Source: Gluconobacter sp. Gdi
GTDB taxonomy: Bacteria; Pseudomonadota; Alphaproteobacteria; Acetobacterales; Acetobacteraceae
NCBI RefSeq assembly: GCF_014132155.1
Contig: NZ_BLJQ01000002.1
Span: forward strand, 1-64,000
Reading direction: 5' to 3'
Length of the DNA stretch: 64,000 bases
A program made the translations under genes and the position numbers. A model generated the notes under the pieces. It worked only from the letters and a program-made list of their open reading frames with translations. It was not told the origin of the DNA and ran no database searches. Shown in pieces: positions 29,701-37,912 of this stretch; position 1 is the stretch's first letter, and each line of letters opens with the position of its first letter.

Positions 29701-29734
29701 TCTGACCGCAGAGAAGGCCCATCAGAGAGCCTGA
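26726..29734 (+). CDS. Large multidomain glycosyltransferase (GT4-like plus GT2)
   Basis: This 1002-residue protein starts at GTG 26726 without a clear ribosome site. Residues 1-300 are of unknown fold with a coiled coil near 175-270. About 340-720 is a GT4-like domain (RVLFIAGEPDTPGVAYRCD, IFDADDIVF, ISIAPLEVGNIFCEAKSEIK) clearly related to the first glycosyltransferase domain of the 924-residue protein. About 745-990 is a GT2 domain (VTVIVTSYNYANH, VVDDGSTDES, LQLDADNIL, MGWEDYDLW). It probably adds two or more sugars to a surface glycan or glycoprotein. It is transcribed away from the repeat protein and ends at a strong terminator. Confidence 0.85.
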   Translation: MTNPSSTSPSPSLQDRYLAELANFLIQRPLPERNSGPQGDGADHAARAILWLGSVLQNDAFPQVATILLSPALDDELGSQLRAWQELESHHSERTFARIHSDGDSGILLCHRTHEEQWAKSSIPVVLVGKTTQSRPNEVVLSDHIALRPAGTHPFIELLVGQSDKSRDFRHRVRQLFAHDLATRQNAAELQRYKQAAEHAEHTTHALRIESRCLSRGIRIRDEKIASLTHILDPIRQERDAFRVKMAEENHRRTTIEHHYTENREGLDSLRIFLSQPAPLWRRVLRAFRKPFIPHIPTLPEPLALQSCSEQEDFSSSTSFALVEPSTVPDDGTCSPEVIQRVLFIAGEPDTPGVAYRCDRNAEAVRNAGYEARIQPCATVGYEDIRWADVMIFWRVEYSGHVSTILDLAQQEGVRTIFDADDIVFVPHYARIDFIDGIRSVGATEERIERCFADMRRTLVRCEQGSATTRELALAMHELRPVIHLLPNVYDHETLRRSRLGCRLRGEPGRSTSDDGLIRIGYATGSRTHQRDFTIAYPALTSVLKARPNTRLVLFREKDNHRPVLLMEEFPALKAVESQIEWRDMVPLSELGEEFARFDISIAPLEVGNIFCEAKSEIKFLEASLAGNASIVSPTGPFRRVVRNNETGLLAETQEEWTSALLKLVDNPDLRRTLARNAYHDVLWPFSPEAQARRMALALSSLNGDVEAAQAAETLLARGRVKPPALPVVPESETLFHHDILGEADVTVIVTSYNYANHVLDALDSVVAQTLPILDLIVVDDGSTDESADLIRIWMERHTGRFNRLIFRRSIRNAGLGGARNIGMDAAETPHTLQLDADNILRPDACETLLAAMTFGIAYAYPLIQCFDENGPLVTKKTPDLITPPGAPVLLGDLPSNPLTLVSGNRIDAMAMVAKWAWAAAGGYYVSREAMGWEDYDLWCTFAELGLPGRQVPAVLADYRQHSSSMTNASTERTAHKARVVAYVQDRHPWINLTAEKAHQRA

Positions 29735-29760
29735 CCTTCCCCGATCAGTCTTTCAGACAC

Positions 29761-29796
29761 AAAAAAACCCGGACAGTTTCCTGTCCGGGTTTTTTC
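29761..29796. terminator. Bidirectional terminator after the 1002-residue glycosyltransferase
   Basis: CCCGGACAG (29768-29776) and CTGTCCGGG (29781-29789) form the stem with loop TTTC, flanked by A7 and T6. It serves this gene and the convergent aldehyde dehydrogenase. Confidence 0.92.
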
Positions 29797-29834
29797 ATGA
29801 ACAGGCCGGATCGCAAGATCCGACCAACTCACAA

Positions 29835-31226
29835 TCAGAACGGTGCGTCGATATCCACGACATCAATCAGCTTGTGATTCACAAACTCCTTGATGCCCAG
29901 ACCAATCAGCTCACGGCCATAGCCAGAACGAGCCACACCACCAAACGGCAGATCAGCCTTCACCATCGTGGGATGGTTCACATAGACCATGCCCGTGTGG
30001 ATCTTCTCGGCAACCTTCACGCCACGCGCCGTATCCTTGGTAAAGACGGAACCGCCCAGACCAAACGGAGAGTCATTGGCAACGCGGATCGCCTCAGCCT
30101 CGTCCTTCACACGATAGAGCTGCGTGACAGGACCAAAGAACTCCCAATGACGGGCTTCATTGTCGCCATGCAGGTTCGTCATCAGCAGCGGCTGGAAGAA
30201 GGCACCCTTCTCAGGAACCGGTGCGCCGATCACTTCAACAACAGCACCGTGCTTCTTGGCTTCTTCAACCTGAGCCTTCAGATCATCAGCAGCCTTCTGT
30301 GAAGACAGCGGCGCAAGCGTCGTAGCCGGATCCATTGGATCACCAGCCTTGAACTTGAGAACCTCAGCCTTATAGATCTCCAGGAACCGGTCGTAGATGG
30401 AATCTACAACGATCAGACGCTTGGAAGACACGCAGACCTGGCCTGCATTCCAGTGACGCCCGAAAGCAGCCCACTTGGCAGCCTTTTCAACATCTGCATC
30501 TTCCAGCACGACAAATGCATCGGCACCGCCGAGTTCCATCGTTGCCTTCTTGAGCGCCTGACCAGCTGTGCTTGCCACAATTGCGCCCGCACCTTCAGAG
30601 CCGGTCAGCGCCACACCACAGACGCGCGGATCATTCAGGATCACAGCCGTATGGTGACGGGCAGCATAAAGATTGTGGAATGCGCCCTTGGGCAGGCCAG
30701 CCTCGATCATCAGGTCATCGAAGATGGCAGCACACTGCGGCACATTGGATGCATGCTTCAGCAGAACCGTATTACCGGCAGAGAGCTGAGGCGCGATGAT
30801 GCGGGCGATCTGGTAGTACGGGAAATTCCAAGGCTCAATTGCAAAGACAATGCCCTGCGGCTGATGGATCAGGATGGCTTCGCCTTCCTTCGGATCAGCA
30901 ACCGGAAGCTTTTCCGGCTTCAGAAGCTCTTCAGCGTTCTTGGCATAATATTCGAAGATCTCAGCGGAGAGAATGGTCTCCAGCTTTGCTTCTTCATAAA
31001 GCTTGCCCATCTCAAGGGTGAGAAGCTTCGCATATTTATCGATATCACGGCGAAGGATTGCGCCTGCAGCAGCCATAACCTTGGCGCGGTCTGCAAAGGA
31101 AACGTCGCGCCAGCTCTTAAATGCCTCATATGCGTCGGTAATCGCCTGCTGCACTTCCTGGTCAGTTGCTTCCGGGAAGGTTTTAAGCGTTTCACCCGTA
31201 TATGGATTGGTCGTAGCGTAAGCCAT
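29835..31226 (-). CDS. NAD(P)-dependent aldehyde dehydrogenase, succinate-semialdehyde type
   Basis: This 463-residue enzyme has all ALDH catalytic residues: Asn134 (PWNFPY), Lys157 (VLLKHAS), Glu231 (MELGGADAF) and Cys265 (NAGQVCVSSKR). The sequence style (MAYATTNPYTGETLKTFPEA, GMVYVNHPTMVKADLPFGG) matches the SSADH/GabD-Sad branch. The likely reaction is succinate semialdehyde to succinate; other short aldehydes are possible. A GGAG site precedes the ATG inside a small ACGGA/TCCGT dyad. It lies 91 bases downstream of nadE on the same strand. Confidence 0.88.
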   Translation of the reverse strand: MAYATTNPYTGETLKTFPEATDQEVQQAITDAYEAFKSWRDVSFADRAKVMAAAGAILRRDIDKYAKLLTLEMGKLYEEAKLETILSAEIFEYYAKNAEELLKPEKLPVADPKEGEAILIHQPQGIVFAIEPWNFPYYQIARIIAPQLSAGNTVLLKHASNVPQCAAIFDDLMIEAGLPKGAFHNLYAARHHTAVILNDPRVCGVALTGSEGAGAIVASTAGQALKKATMELGGADAFVVLEDADVEKAAKWAAFGRHWNAGQVCVSSKRLIVVDSIYDRFLEIYKAEVLKFKAGDPMDPATTLAPLSSQKAADDLKAQVEEAKKHGAVVEVIGAPVPEKGAFFQPLLMTNLHGDNEARHWEFFGPVTQLYRVKDEAEAIRVANDSPFGLGGSVFTKDTARGVKVAEKIHTGMVYVNHPTMVKADLPFGGVARSGYGRELIGLGIKEFVNHKLIDVVDIDAPF

Positions 31227-31317
31227 GACGGAAAATCTCCGTTGAATAAAATGGTACCCAGCATATTGGCATGAAAGCCATGGGACGGAACCCCCAACCC
31301 CTCAAAAGTTTGAAAGT

Positions 31318-33336
31318 TCACATAGCCGTGTTCTGTTTAAGCTCTTCCAGCCATGCTCGTGCGTTACCATCGGACGGTGCCCTCCAGTCTCCACGCGGAG
31401 AAAGAGAGCCGCCAGCAACGATTTTCGGCCCATTGGGCATGGCCGAGCGCTTGAACTGACTGGTGGCAAAAAACCTGTGGATAAAAATCCTTAACCAGTG
31501 ACAGATTTCTTCCAGATCATAGGATTTTCGCCGGTCTTCAGGAAAATGCATCGGCCAGGAACCGGTTGTAACACTTCCCCATGCCTTTTCAGCCAAAAAG
31601 GCGATACGTGACGGGCGAAATCCATACCTGAGCACATAGAAAAGCGTGAAATCCTGCAAGGCATACGGGCCAATCATCTGCTCCGTACTCTGAATTCCCT
31701 GCCCCACATCCGGGACGAGTTCCGGGGAGATTTCAGCATTGACGATCTTCTCCAGAACGTCTGGTGCACCACCTTCCAGCCTCCCTTCCCGGACCAACCA
31801 GCGAATGACATGCTGGATCAGCGTCTTCGGCATTCCAGCATTCACATTGTAGTGAGACATCTGATCCCCGACACCATAGGTGCACCACCCCAGCGCCAGT
31901 TCGGAAAGGTCACCCGTCCCGATGACAATGCCGTTTCGATGATTAGCCAGACGGAAGAGAAAGTCCGTTCTCAGTCCTGCCTGCACATTCTCGAAGGTGA
32001 TGTCATGAACCGGCTTGCCCTCTGCATAAGGATGACCAATGCCCGCCAGCATCGTCTCGGCCGCAGGCCGAATATCCAGCTCATTGGTTTCTACGCCCAG
32101 TGCTGACATGAGCGCATGAGCAAGCCCACGACTTTCGCTGCCAGTGGCAAATCCGGGCATCGTGTAGGCAAGGACATGCGTCCGGGGCCAGCCAAGCTCA
32201 TCAGCAGCTCTGACAGCAACCAGTAACGCCAGCGTACTATCAAGGCCGCCGGAAACACCAATGACAGCACGCTGCGCACCACTCGCCTGCAACCGCTGAC
32301 GAAGCGCGCTCACCTGAATGGTCCAGGCTTCGTAGCAATCCCGAGCTAGCGTCTTCGGATCAGAAGGGACAAACGGAAATCTTGCAACGTCGCGCTTTAA
32401 CCCAAGGTCTTCCAGTGGGGCAGACAAGGCGAACCCAATGGTTCTAAAACGGTCACGCCCGACACCAAACTGGCCCGTCCGCAAGCGCTCCTGCCGGAGA
32501 AGATCAAGATCCACATCCGCGACCACTAGCCGCTCTCCCTGAGGGAAGCGATCTGACTGCGCGAGAAGACGCCCATTCTCGTGAATGGAAACCTGACCAT
32601 CCCATGCCAGATCAGTGGTGGATTCCCCTTCCCCAGCCGCTGCATAAGCATAGGCTGTCAAAGTCCGCATGGATTGAGCCTGGCACAGCAGAGAACGGTC
32701 ATCTGTACGGCCAATTGTAACTGGCGACGCAGAAGGATTGAGAACAACACTCGCCCCCGCCTGAGCCAGCATTCCGCTGGGAGGGTTGGCCACCCACAAA
32801 TCCTCACAGATCTCGACGCCCAGCGTCAGACCCGGCAGATCATGCGCTTCAAACAGAAGGTCCGCGCCAAACGGAACCTCAGCGCCACCAATCCGCACCA
32901 GTCCGGACGTTCCCAAGCCAGACGTGAACTGTCTGGGCTCATAAAACTCTCGGTATCGTGGAAGATAGGACTTGGGAATAACGCCAAGAATACGCCCACG
33001 ATGAATGACTGCTGCACAATTATAGAGCAACTCCCCCCGGCAAAGCGGCAGCCCGACCACGGCAACACTCATCAGGTCAGCCGTCTGCCTGGCGAGCCAT
33101 TCCAGGGCAGTTCGGGCACCATCCAGCACCACATCCTGAAACCGCAGATCATCAAGCGTGTAGCCAGTCAGCCCCAGCTCCGGAAAAACAACCGCAGCAA
33201 CACGCTGTCGGTCACAGTCCTTCAGAACCTCAAGAACCCTCTCCGCATTGGCTTTTGGCTCGGCCAGAGAAACGGGAAGCGTACAGGCCGCAATCCGGGC
33301 AAAACCCTGATGATAAAGTGAGCGGAATCTGGTCAT
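31318..33336 (-). CDS. nadE: Glutamine-dependent NAD+ synthase
   Basis: This 672-residue two-domain enzyme has an N-terminal nitrilase-type amidase carrying the triad Glu53 (FPELGLTG), Lys122 (IPKSYLP) and Cys177 (GVEICEDLW). A C-terminal synthetase has the ATP-pyrophosphatase loop SGGLDST (362-368). It amidates nicotinate adenine dinucleotide to NAD using glutamine nitrogen, completing the pathway started by nadD in this window. GAGAGGGA precedes the ATG. Confidence 0.96.
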   Translation of the reverse strand: MTRFRSLYHQGFARIAACTLPVSLAEPKANAERVLEVLKDCDRQRVAAVVFPELGLTGYTLDDLRFQDVVLDGARTALEWLARQTADLMSVAVVGLPLCRGELLYNCAAVIHRGRILGVIPKSYLPRYREFYEPRQFTSGLGTSGLVRIGGAEVPFGADLLFEAHDLPGLTLGVEICEDLWVANPPSGMLAQAGASVVLNPSASPVTIGRTDDRSLLCQAQSMRTLTAYAYAAAGEGESTTDLAWDGQVSIHENGRLLAQSDRFPQGERLVVADVDLDLLRQERLRTGQFGVGRDRFRTIGFALSAPLEDLGLKRDVARFPFVPSDPKTLARDCYEAWTIQVSALRQRLQASGAQRAVIGVSGGLDSTLALLVAVRAADELGWPRTHVLAYTMPGFATGSESRGLAHALMSALGVETNELDIRPAAETMLAGIGHPYAEGKPVHDITFENVQAGLRTDFLFRLANHRNGIVIGTGDLSELALGWCTYGVGDQMSHYNVNAGMPKTLIQHVIRWLVREGRLEGGAPDVLEKIVNAEISPELVPDVGQGIQSTEQMIGPYALQDFTLFYVLRYGFRPSRIAFLAEKAWGSVTTGSWPMHFPEDRRKSYDLEEICHWLRIFIHRFFATSQFKRSAMPNGPKIVAGGSLSPRGDWRAPSDGNARAWLEELKQNTAM

Positions 33337-33499
33337 GGTGTCCCTCTCAGACCCAGGCGACCCGGAAAGCGGGCGTCACGTTTTAATGTGTTCAACGATA
33401 CAGCCATTACGAAATTGAACCGGAGCGTCTTTGTCCCGTTCTGCCTTGCTCACCCCGTTTCTCCAACTGGAGGAACATCATGACCCAGGAGACTTACCA

Positions 33500-33673
33500 A
33501 TGGATCTGCTTCGCTGGACGGTTGTCTTCCTCATCCTTGCCCTGTGTGCCGCCGTGCTTGGGTTCGGTGGGATTTCGGCAGATTTCGCCTATATCGGCAA
33601 GATCCTGTTCTTCATCTTCCTCGTACTGCTGATCATCAGCCTGATCTTCGGTCGCGGTCGCCCGAGACTCTGA
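33500..33673 (+). CDS. DUF1328 (YtjA-like) small membrane protein
   Basis: This 57-residue protein, MDLLRWTVVFLILALCAAVL onward, has two hydrophobic helices and a GRGRPRL tail. It matches the DUF1328/UPF0391 family of tiny inner-membrane proteins of unknown role. The ATG at 33500 has AGGAGAC upstream. The longer in-frame start at 33431 adds a polar arm and is unlikely. It is convergent with dsbB. Confidence 0.85.
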   Translation: MDLLRWTVVFLILALCAAVLGFGGISADFAYIGKILFFIFLVLLIISLIFGRGRPRL

Positions 33674-33679
33674 CAGGTT

Positions 33680-34195
33680 TCAGCCTCGGGAGCGCAGCAT
33701 GCGCACGCTTCCGAGGCTGGCCACCACAAAAACGACTACAGCATACAAACCGCCCGTTTCCGTCATGGAAATCGGAAGGCCGAATAGATAATCCGGCGAA
33801 TCACAGGGCTTGTTCGGCCGGGCCGGCATCGCTGCCATCCAGTCCTTGAAGCTACCGCCATGAAAAACCGGCGCGCGACATTCGGGAGCCGGACTTGGCC
33901 AGAACTTATGTTCAACGCCAGCATGCAGAACCGCCAACCCAATACTGACAGCAAGGCACAGCAGCCCCGCGAACACGGGATATCGTGCGTAACGTCGCGG
34001 CAAAAGCAACGTCAAAGCGCCAATCCCGATCAGAACGCGCCAGGGCCTCCTCTCCCACAGACACAGTTCGCACGGCGCCAGCAGAAGCCGGTGCTCCGCA
34101 AACCATGCCGTCCCGAGCGCCAAAACCCCGGCCAGAACGAACAGCCCTCCCAGTATCCTGGTCATATCGGGCTGCTTCGTTCCGGTCAGAGTCAT
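33680..34195 (-). CDS. dsbB: Disulfide bond formation protein B family
   Basis: This 171-residue protein has four membrane helices. The first periplasmic Cys pair is PCELC (Cys42, Cys45); the second pair is Cys106 and Cys131. It passes electrons from DsbA to quinone. The ATG overlaps the otsA stop as ATGA, an unusual neighbour. No dsbA is in the window. Confidence 0.9.
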   Translation of the reverse strand: MTLTGTKQPDMTRILGGLFVLAGVLALGTAWFAEHRLLLAPCELCLWERRPWRVLIGIGALTLLLPRRYARYPVFAGLLCLAVSIGLAVLHAGVEHKFWPSPAPECRAPVFHGGSFKDWMAAMPARPNKPCDSPDYLFGLPISMTETGGLYAVVVFVVASLGSVRMLRSRG

Positions 34196-35529
34196 GTGCG
34201 AGAGGCCTCCAGGCTATCTAGAAACTGCTTGGCCCAGCTTCCCGCTGTGTTGCGAGAGACTTCGCCGTAAAGTGCGGACCATGCCTCATGACGGGTCTGC
34301 ACGTCCATGGTGAGTGCCGCATGAAGTGCATCTGCCATCCCCTCAGCGTCCAGCGGATTGACCTGAAGCGCCTCTGGCATCTCAGGTGCTGCACCAGCGA
34401 ACCGTGACAGAACCAACACGCCCGGATCCTTGGAATCCTGAGCCGCGATAAACTCTTTGGCGACAAGATTCATGCCATCGCGTAGCGGTGTGATGTAGCC
34501 GACATCGGACACGCGATAGAGCCCCGCCAGAACATTCCGGGAAATCGGCCAGGTCGTATAACGGATCGGCACCCAGTCCGGCGTGCCATATGCCCCGTTG
34601 ATCGTTCCCACCAAGCCATCAAGCTCTTCCTTTAGAAGACGATAGCTCTCAACGCCTGTACGGGAAACAGGCGTGATCTGAAGGAACGTTACCTTGCCCC
34701 GATACTCCGGATAATTTTTCAGGAGCATCTCGTACCCCCGCATCCGCTCGGGCAGACCTTTAGAATAATCCAGTCGATCCACACCGATAATCAGGCGCTT
34801 CCCAACCAGACTGTCCACAATCTGCTCCACGTCTTCCGTGGATGCACTTTCAATGGCCTGCTGCCTGAAACGGATCGGGTCAATCCCGATCGGAACTGCC
34901 TCTACTTCTGCCTTGAGACCATATTCCGCGAAACATCCCCGAAGGTTCTGGGCATCTTCTGGTGTCTGCACACCAATTCGGTCACAGCCCGCCAGCCCCT
35001 TCAAAAGGCGCTGCAATTGCGGCAGGAGACGCGCCACACTCCAAGGTGGAAAAGGAATATGCAGGAAAAAGCCAATCCGGCCCTTGACCCCTCTGTCCCG
35101 CAGCATCTCAGCCAGCGGAAACAGATGATAATCATGTATCCAGATCGTATCGTCCTCTTTCAGAAGAGGAACCAGACGATCGGCAAAGACGGCATTGGCT
35201 TCGTAGTAAGCCTCGCAATCTTCACGCGTGTAACGGATCAGCTGCGTTCTGTAGTGGCATAACGGCCAGAGAACGCCATTGGAAAAGTTCAGATAGAACC
35301 TGTCATACTGCCGGGGCGTCATATCAAATGTGGCATAAGTCACATTCCCAGCACGGTCCTCCATGACAGGCCGGTCCAGTGCGTCTTCGCACTGTTCCCC
35401 GGACCAGCCGAACCAGAGGCTGTCCCGTGTCTGAACAGCATCATACAACCCAACAGTCAGACCACCCGCAGGCTGCGTCCGTTCTCCGGGCGCTGGTGTA
35501 CGATTGGAAACAACTATCAGGCGCCCCAT
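34192..35529 (-). CDS. otsA: Trehalose-6-phosphate synthase OtsA
   Basis: This 445-residue GT20 enzyme starts MGRLIVVSNRTPAPG and has GGLTVGL, IWIHDYHLFPL and GVDRLDYSKGLPERM, with LRDGMNLVAKEF near the C-terminus. It joins UDP-glucose and glucose-6-phosphate. The ATG at 35529 overlaps the otsB stop (35517-35519) by 13 bases, and the stop overlaps dsbB. The operon makes trehalose, an osmotic and ethanol/acid stress protectant in acetic acid bacteria. Confidence 0.96.
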   Translation of the reverse strand: MGRLIVVSNRTPAPGERTQPAGGLTVGLYDAVQTRDSLWFGWSGEQCEDALDRPVMEDRAGNVTYATFDMTPRQYDRFYLNFSNGVLWPLCHYRTQLIRYTREDCEAYYEANAVFADRLVPLLKEDDTIWIHDYHLFPLAEMLRDRGVKGRIGFFLHIPFPPWSVARLLPQLQRLLKGLAGCDRIGVQTPEDAQNLRGCFAEYGLKAEVEAVPIGIDPIRFRQQAIESASTEDVEQIVDSLVGKRLIIGVDRLDYSKGLPERMRGYEMLLKNYPEYRGKVTFLQITPVSRTGVESYRLLKEELDGLVGTINGAYGTPDWVPIRYTTWPISRNVLAGLYRVSDVGYITPLRDGMNLVAKEFIAAQDSKDPGVLVLSRFAGAAPEMPEALQVNPLDAEGMADALHAALTMDVQTRHEAWSALYGEVSRNTAGSWAKQFLDSLEASRT

Positions 35530-36239
35530 CCATGCCCCTCCGATAAATCGTGCAGCCACCGGCGGAACGTGACTGCATCAGGAAAATCATCCGGAATGAG
35601 CCAGCCAGCACCGCCCATCTGGCGCGCAGCCTTCACTCCGTCCATGTCTGTAACGTCATCCCCGACAAAGAGTGGCAAGCGACCGCGAAAAGGATTTTCA
35701 GACATCAATTCCCGCACGGCTCCCCCCTTGTCCACGCCCAACGGACGAAGCTCGATAGCCATGTGAGCGTCCTGCAAACGGAAACCGCCAGCTTCCGGCG
35801 ACCATTGCTCCGTCAACGCCCGAAATGCCGTTTCAGCCTCCGGCGCCTGACGATAGTGCAGGACCATTCCAGCCTTCTTGCGTTCCACGCTCGCACCGGG
35901 ATGCAAAGAGACAATATCTTCCGCCTTCTGCAGCCAGTCAGCTGGCACAGAGGGGAGAGCAGGATGGGTGATGTCTTTTTCAGGTGAGGTCCGCACGGCC
36001 ACTCCATGCTCCCCCGCTACGGCATGAGGAATACCGGGCAAAAAATGGTCGATCTGGGCAATCGGTCGGCCAGTCACGATAGCCAGCGCTCCGCCGAGCA
36101 TATCTTTCAGGCGAAGGAGATCGTCTGCCAGTCCAGGAGGAACAATTACACTTTCAGGAGTAGGAGCGATATCGACCAGTGTTCCGTCGAAATCCAGCAG
36201 GATTGCAGCTTTTGAAGGCGGAAAAGGAATCTGGATCAT
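35517..36239 (-). CDS. otsB: Trehalose-6-phosphate phosphatase OtsB
   Basis: This 240-residue HAD hydrolase has motif I LLDFDGTLVD, motif II IVTGRP, and motif IV LFVGDDVTDMDG with the conserved Asp residues. VAGEHGV and ELRPLGVDKG are typical of OtsB. It dephosphorylates trehalose-6-phosphate. It precedes otsA with a 13-base overlap and follows the DUF2155 gene by 50 bases. Confidence 0.95.
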   Translation of the reverse strand: MIQIPFPPSKAAILLDFDGTLVDIAPTPESVIVPPGLADDLLRLKDMLGGALAIVTGRPIAQIDHFLPGIPHAVAGEHGVAVRTSPEKDITHPALPSVPADWLQKAEDIVSLHPGASVERKKAGMVLHYRQAPEAETAFRALTEQWSPEAGGFRLQDAHMAIELRPLGVDKGGAVRELMSENPFRGRLPLFVGDDVTDMDGVKAARQMGGAGWLIPDDFPDAVTFRRWLHDLSEGHGWGA

Positions 36240-36289
36240 GAGTAGGCTTCTCTTTCCAGTTTCAGGGGTACCCCCGCTCCGCCCACTCT

Positions 36290-36964
36290 TTATTCCAGGC
36301 CGGGATCGGCTGCGGGAGGAGGCAAGGACGGTCCGGCTGATGCCGGTGGTGCGGGAGGCACAAGAGACTGCGCGCCACCAGAAGGTGGCGCGAGAGGAAT
36401 CGGTGCGTGGCTGTCTGGCGCCAGCGGAACCGCTCCTCCTTCAGATGATGACGAAGAACCGGACTGGTCGGTCCCCCCTTCATCTTCCGTTGCTATCGTA
36501 CCGGCTAGTTGAGGCGCTTTTATGACGGGCAGCGGTCCAGCGTCCGGCGCAACACGATCTCCCGTGCACGCCACAACACGCACATCATAAAGCGAGCTGC
36601 CATAAGTCCCGAGAGATGGCTCATTCTGCAACATCCATCCGTCGAAGGGGGGTCGAGCCGAATCTCCCGAATCACGCAGGTGCAGCAACGCACCGGAATC
36701 AGCCGGCAATGTTTCCGGACGACTGACACACGCCTCAACCGCCACCGAAAGCGTTCGGTAGGAGGCATTTGCGCCCACCGGGATTGTCAGCGTTTCAATA
36801 TGGGCATCCAGCCGATCCAGAACACGAATGACAGCCTGTGTCCGTCCCTGCCAGGTATTAGCCGGGTACATCGCCGGGGGGGCAAGCCCTACAGCAGCAA
36901 ACGCCAATGACGTTACAGACAGAGCCAGAAGCGCCGTACCGGCAAACAGGAACCGATTGGTCAT
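36290..36964 (-). CDS. DUF2155 family exported protein
   Basis: This 224-residue protein has a signal peptide (MTNRFLFAGTALLALSVTSL, then AFAAVG). Residues 37-135 form the DUF2155 domain (RTQAVIRVLDRLDAHIETLT, FDGWMLQNEPSL, YDVRVVAC). The rest is a Pro/Ser/Ala-rich low-complexity tail. In Alphaproteobacteria such genes often stand beside mla or NDUFA12 genes. Function is unknown; the place is likely periplasm or outer membrane. It starts 2 bases after the upstream small gene. Confidence 0.82.
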   Translation of the reverse strand: MTNRFLFAGTALLALSVTSLAFAAVGLAPPAMYPANTWQGRTQAVIRVLDRLDAHIETLTIPVGANASYRTLSVAVEACVSRPETLPADSGALLHLRDSGDSARPPFDGWMLQNEPSLGTYGSSLYDVRVVACTGDRVAPDAGPLPVIKAPQLAGTIATEDEGGTDQSGSSSSSEGGAVPLAPDSHAPIPLAPPSGGAQSLVPPAPPASAGPSLPPPAADPGLE

Positions 36965-36966
36965 GA

Positions 36967-37188
36967 TCAGGCGTTTCCTTGGGATTTCGGGTCCACGAGA
37001 TCGGCAAGCATGGCGATGAAGGACTGGCGCATGGCATCTGGGGAAACACCCATCAGAATACCGTCCTCAAACGCATCCTGTAGGGCCTGACGCAATTCGG
37101 CATCGTTTTCTCTCAGCACGCGCACTTTCTCGACGCAGGCCACTGGCTGCCCATCACGATCCAGCCAGGGAAAGTCCTCGGAACTCAC
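36967..37188 (-). CDS. Small hypothetical protein between mlaD and DUF2155
   Basis: This 73-residue cytoplasmic protein, MSSEDFPWLDRDGQPVACVE onward, is acidic and helical. I do not recognise a family. Its ATG overlaps the mlaD stop (ATGA) and it is followed after 2 bases by the DUF2155 gene, so tight packing supports it as a real gene of this operon. Confidence 0.75.
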   Translation of the reverse strand: MSSEDFPWLDRDGQPVACVEKVRVLRENDAELRQALQDAFEDGILMGVSPDAMRQSFIAMLADLVDPKSQGNA

Positions 37189-37718
37189 GGCTCGTCTGAC
37201 AGGCCACCAGCAGGCTTCTGGGGCTTTTGAGCCTTCTGAAGCGTATCCGTGACCGAAAAGATGAATTTGCTCAGAAGCTGCTCAAGACTGATAGACCCCT
37301 GCGTCTCCGTCAGCGCCCCGCCAGCCTTGATAAGAGCGTCAGCGCCACCCGGTGATAGCGCAATGTACTTTCCGCCCAACAGACTGTCAGACGTGACAAT
37401 CGCGGCAGAATCCGTTGGCAGCTTCACGTCCGGCGACAGTGTGAACGTCACCTGCGCCTGAAAAGTCTTCGGATCCACGACCTCAGACATCACATGGCCG
37501 ACGGTAATTCCAGCCAGACGCACATCTGATCCGACATTCAGACCATCAATCTGGCTGAAAGACGCATGAACCTGGTAGCCACCATCATCATGACGATGGT
37601 GACCCAGCATCGCCAGAACCAGCATCCCGACCAGAAAGACCAGCACCAGAAACCCAGCCAGAAGCTCAAGCCGATCGTGGCGAGCTGCGGCAGGCGCTGT
37701 TCCCGTGGCTGCGCTCAT
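37185..37718 (-). CDS. mlaD: MlaD family lipid-transport protein
   Basis: This 177-residue protein has an N-terminal membrane anchor (LELLAGFLVLVFLVGMLVLA) followed by an MCE domain (YQVHASFSQIDGLNVGSDVR, LAGITVGHV, SDSLLGGKYIALSPGG). MlaD forms the periplasmic ring that moves phospholipids for outer-membrane asymmetry. The start at 37718 is preferred; an 11-codon extension to 37751 is possible. The partner genes mlaE, mlaF and mlaC are not in the window. It heads a minus-strand run to dsbB. Confidence 0.88.
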   Translation of the reverse strand: MSAATGTAPAAARHDRLELLAGFLVLVFLVGMLVLAMLGHHRHDDGGYQVHASFSQIDGLNVGSDVRLAGITVGHVMSEVVDPKTFQAQVTFTLSPDVKLPTDSAAIVTSDSLLGGKYIALSPGGADALIKAGGALTETQGSISLEQLLSKFIFSVTDTLQKAQKPQKPAGGLSDEP

Positions 37719-37912
37719 GACATCACCTTCGAAAAAATCATTTTCCTGCACTAGCGGACTCCATCGCCGCAGTCCAACCCTCCCTTTGGAAACAGAGATT
37801 ATCAGCTTGGGAAAATGTTATCCCCCATATCCCCATGTTCCCACCCATTAACCCGGTCAAAAGGCACGTTTTCCCGCTTCCGGGCCACCGGAACGCAGCG
37901 TAGATTCGCAGC

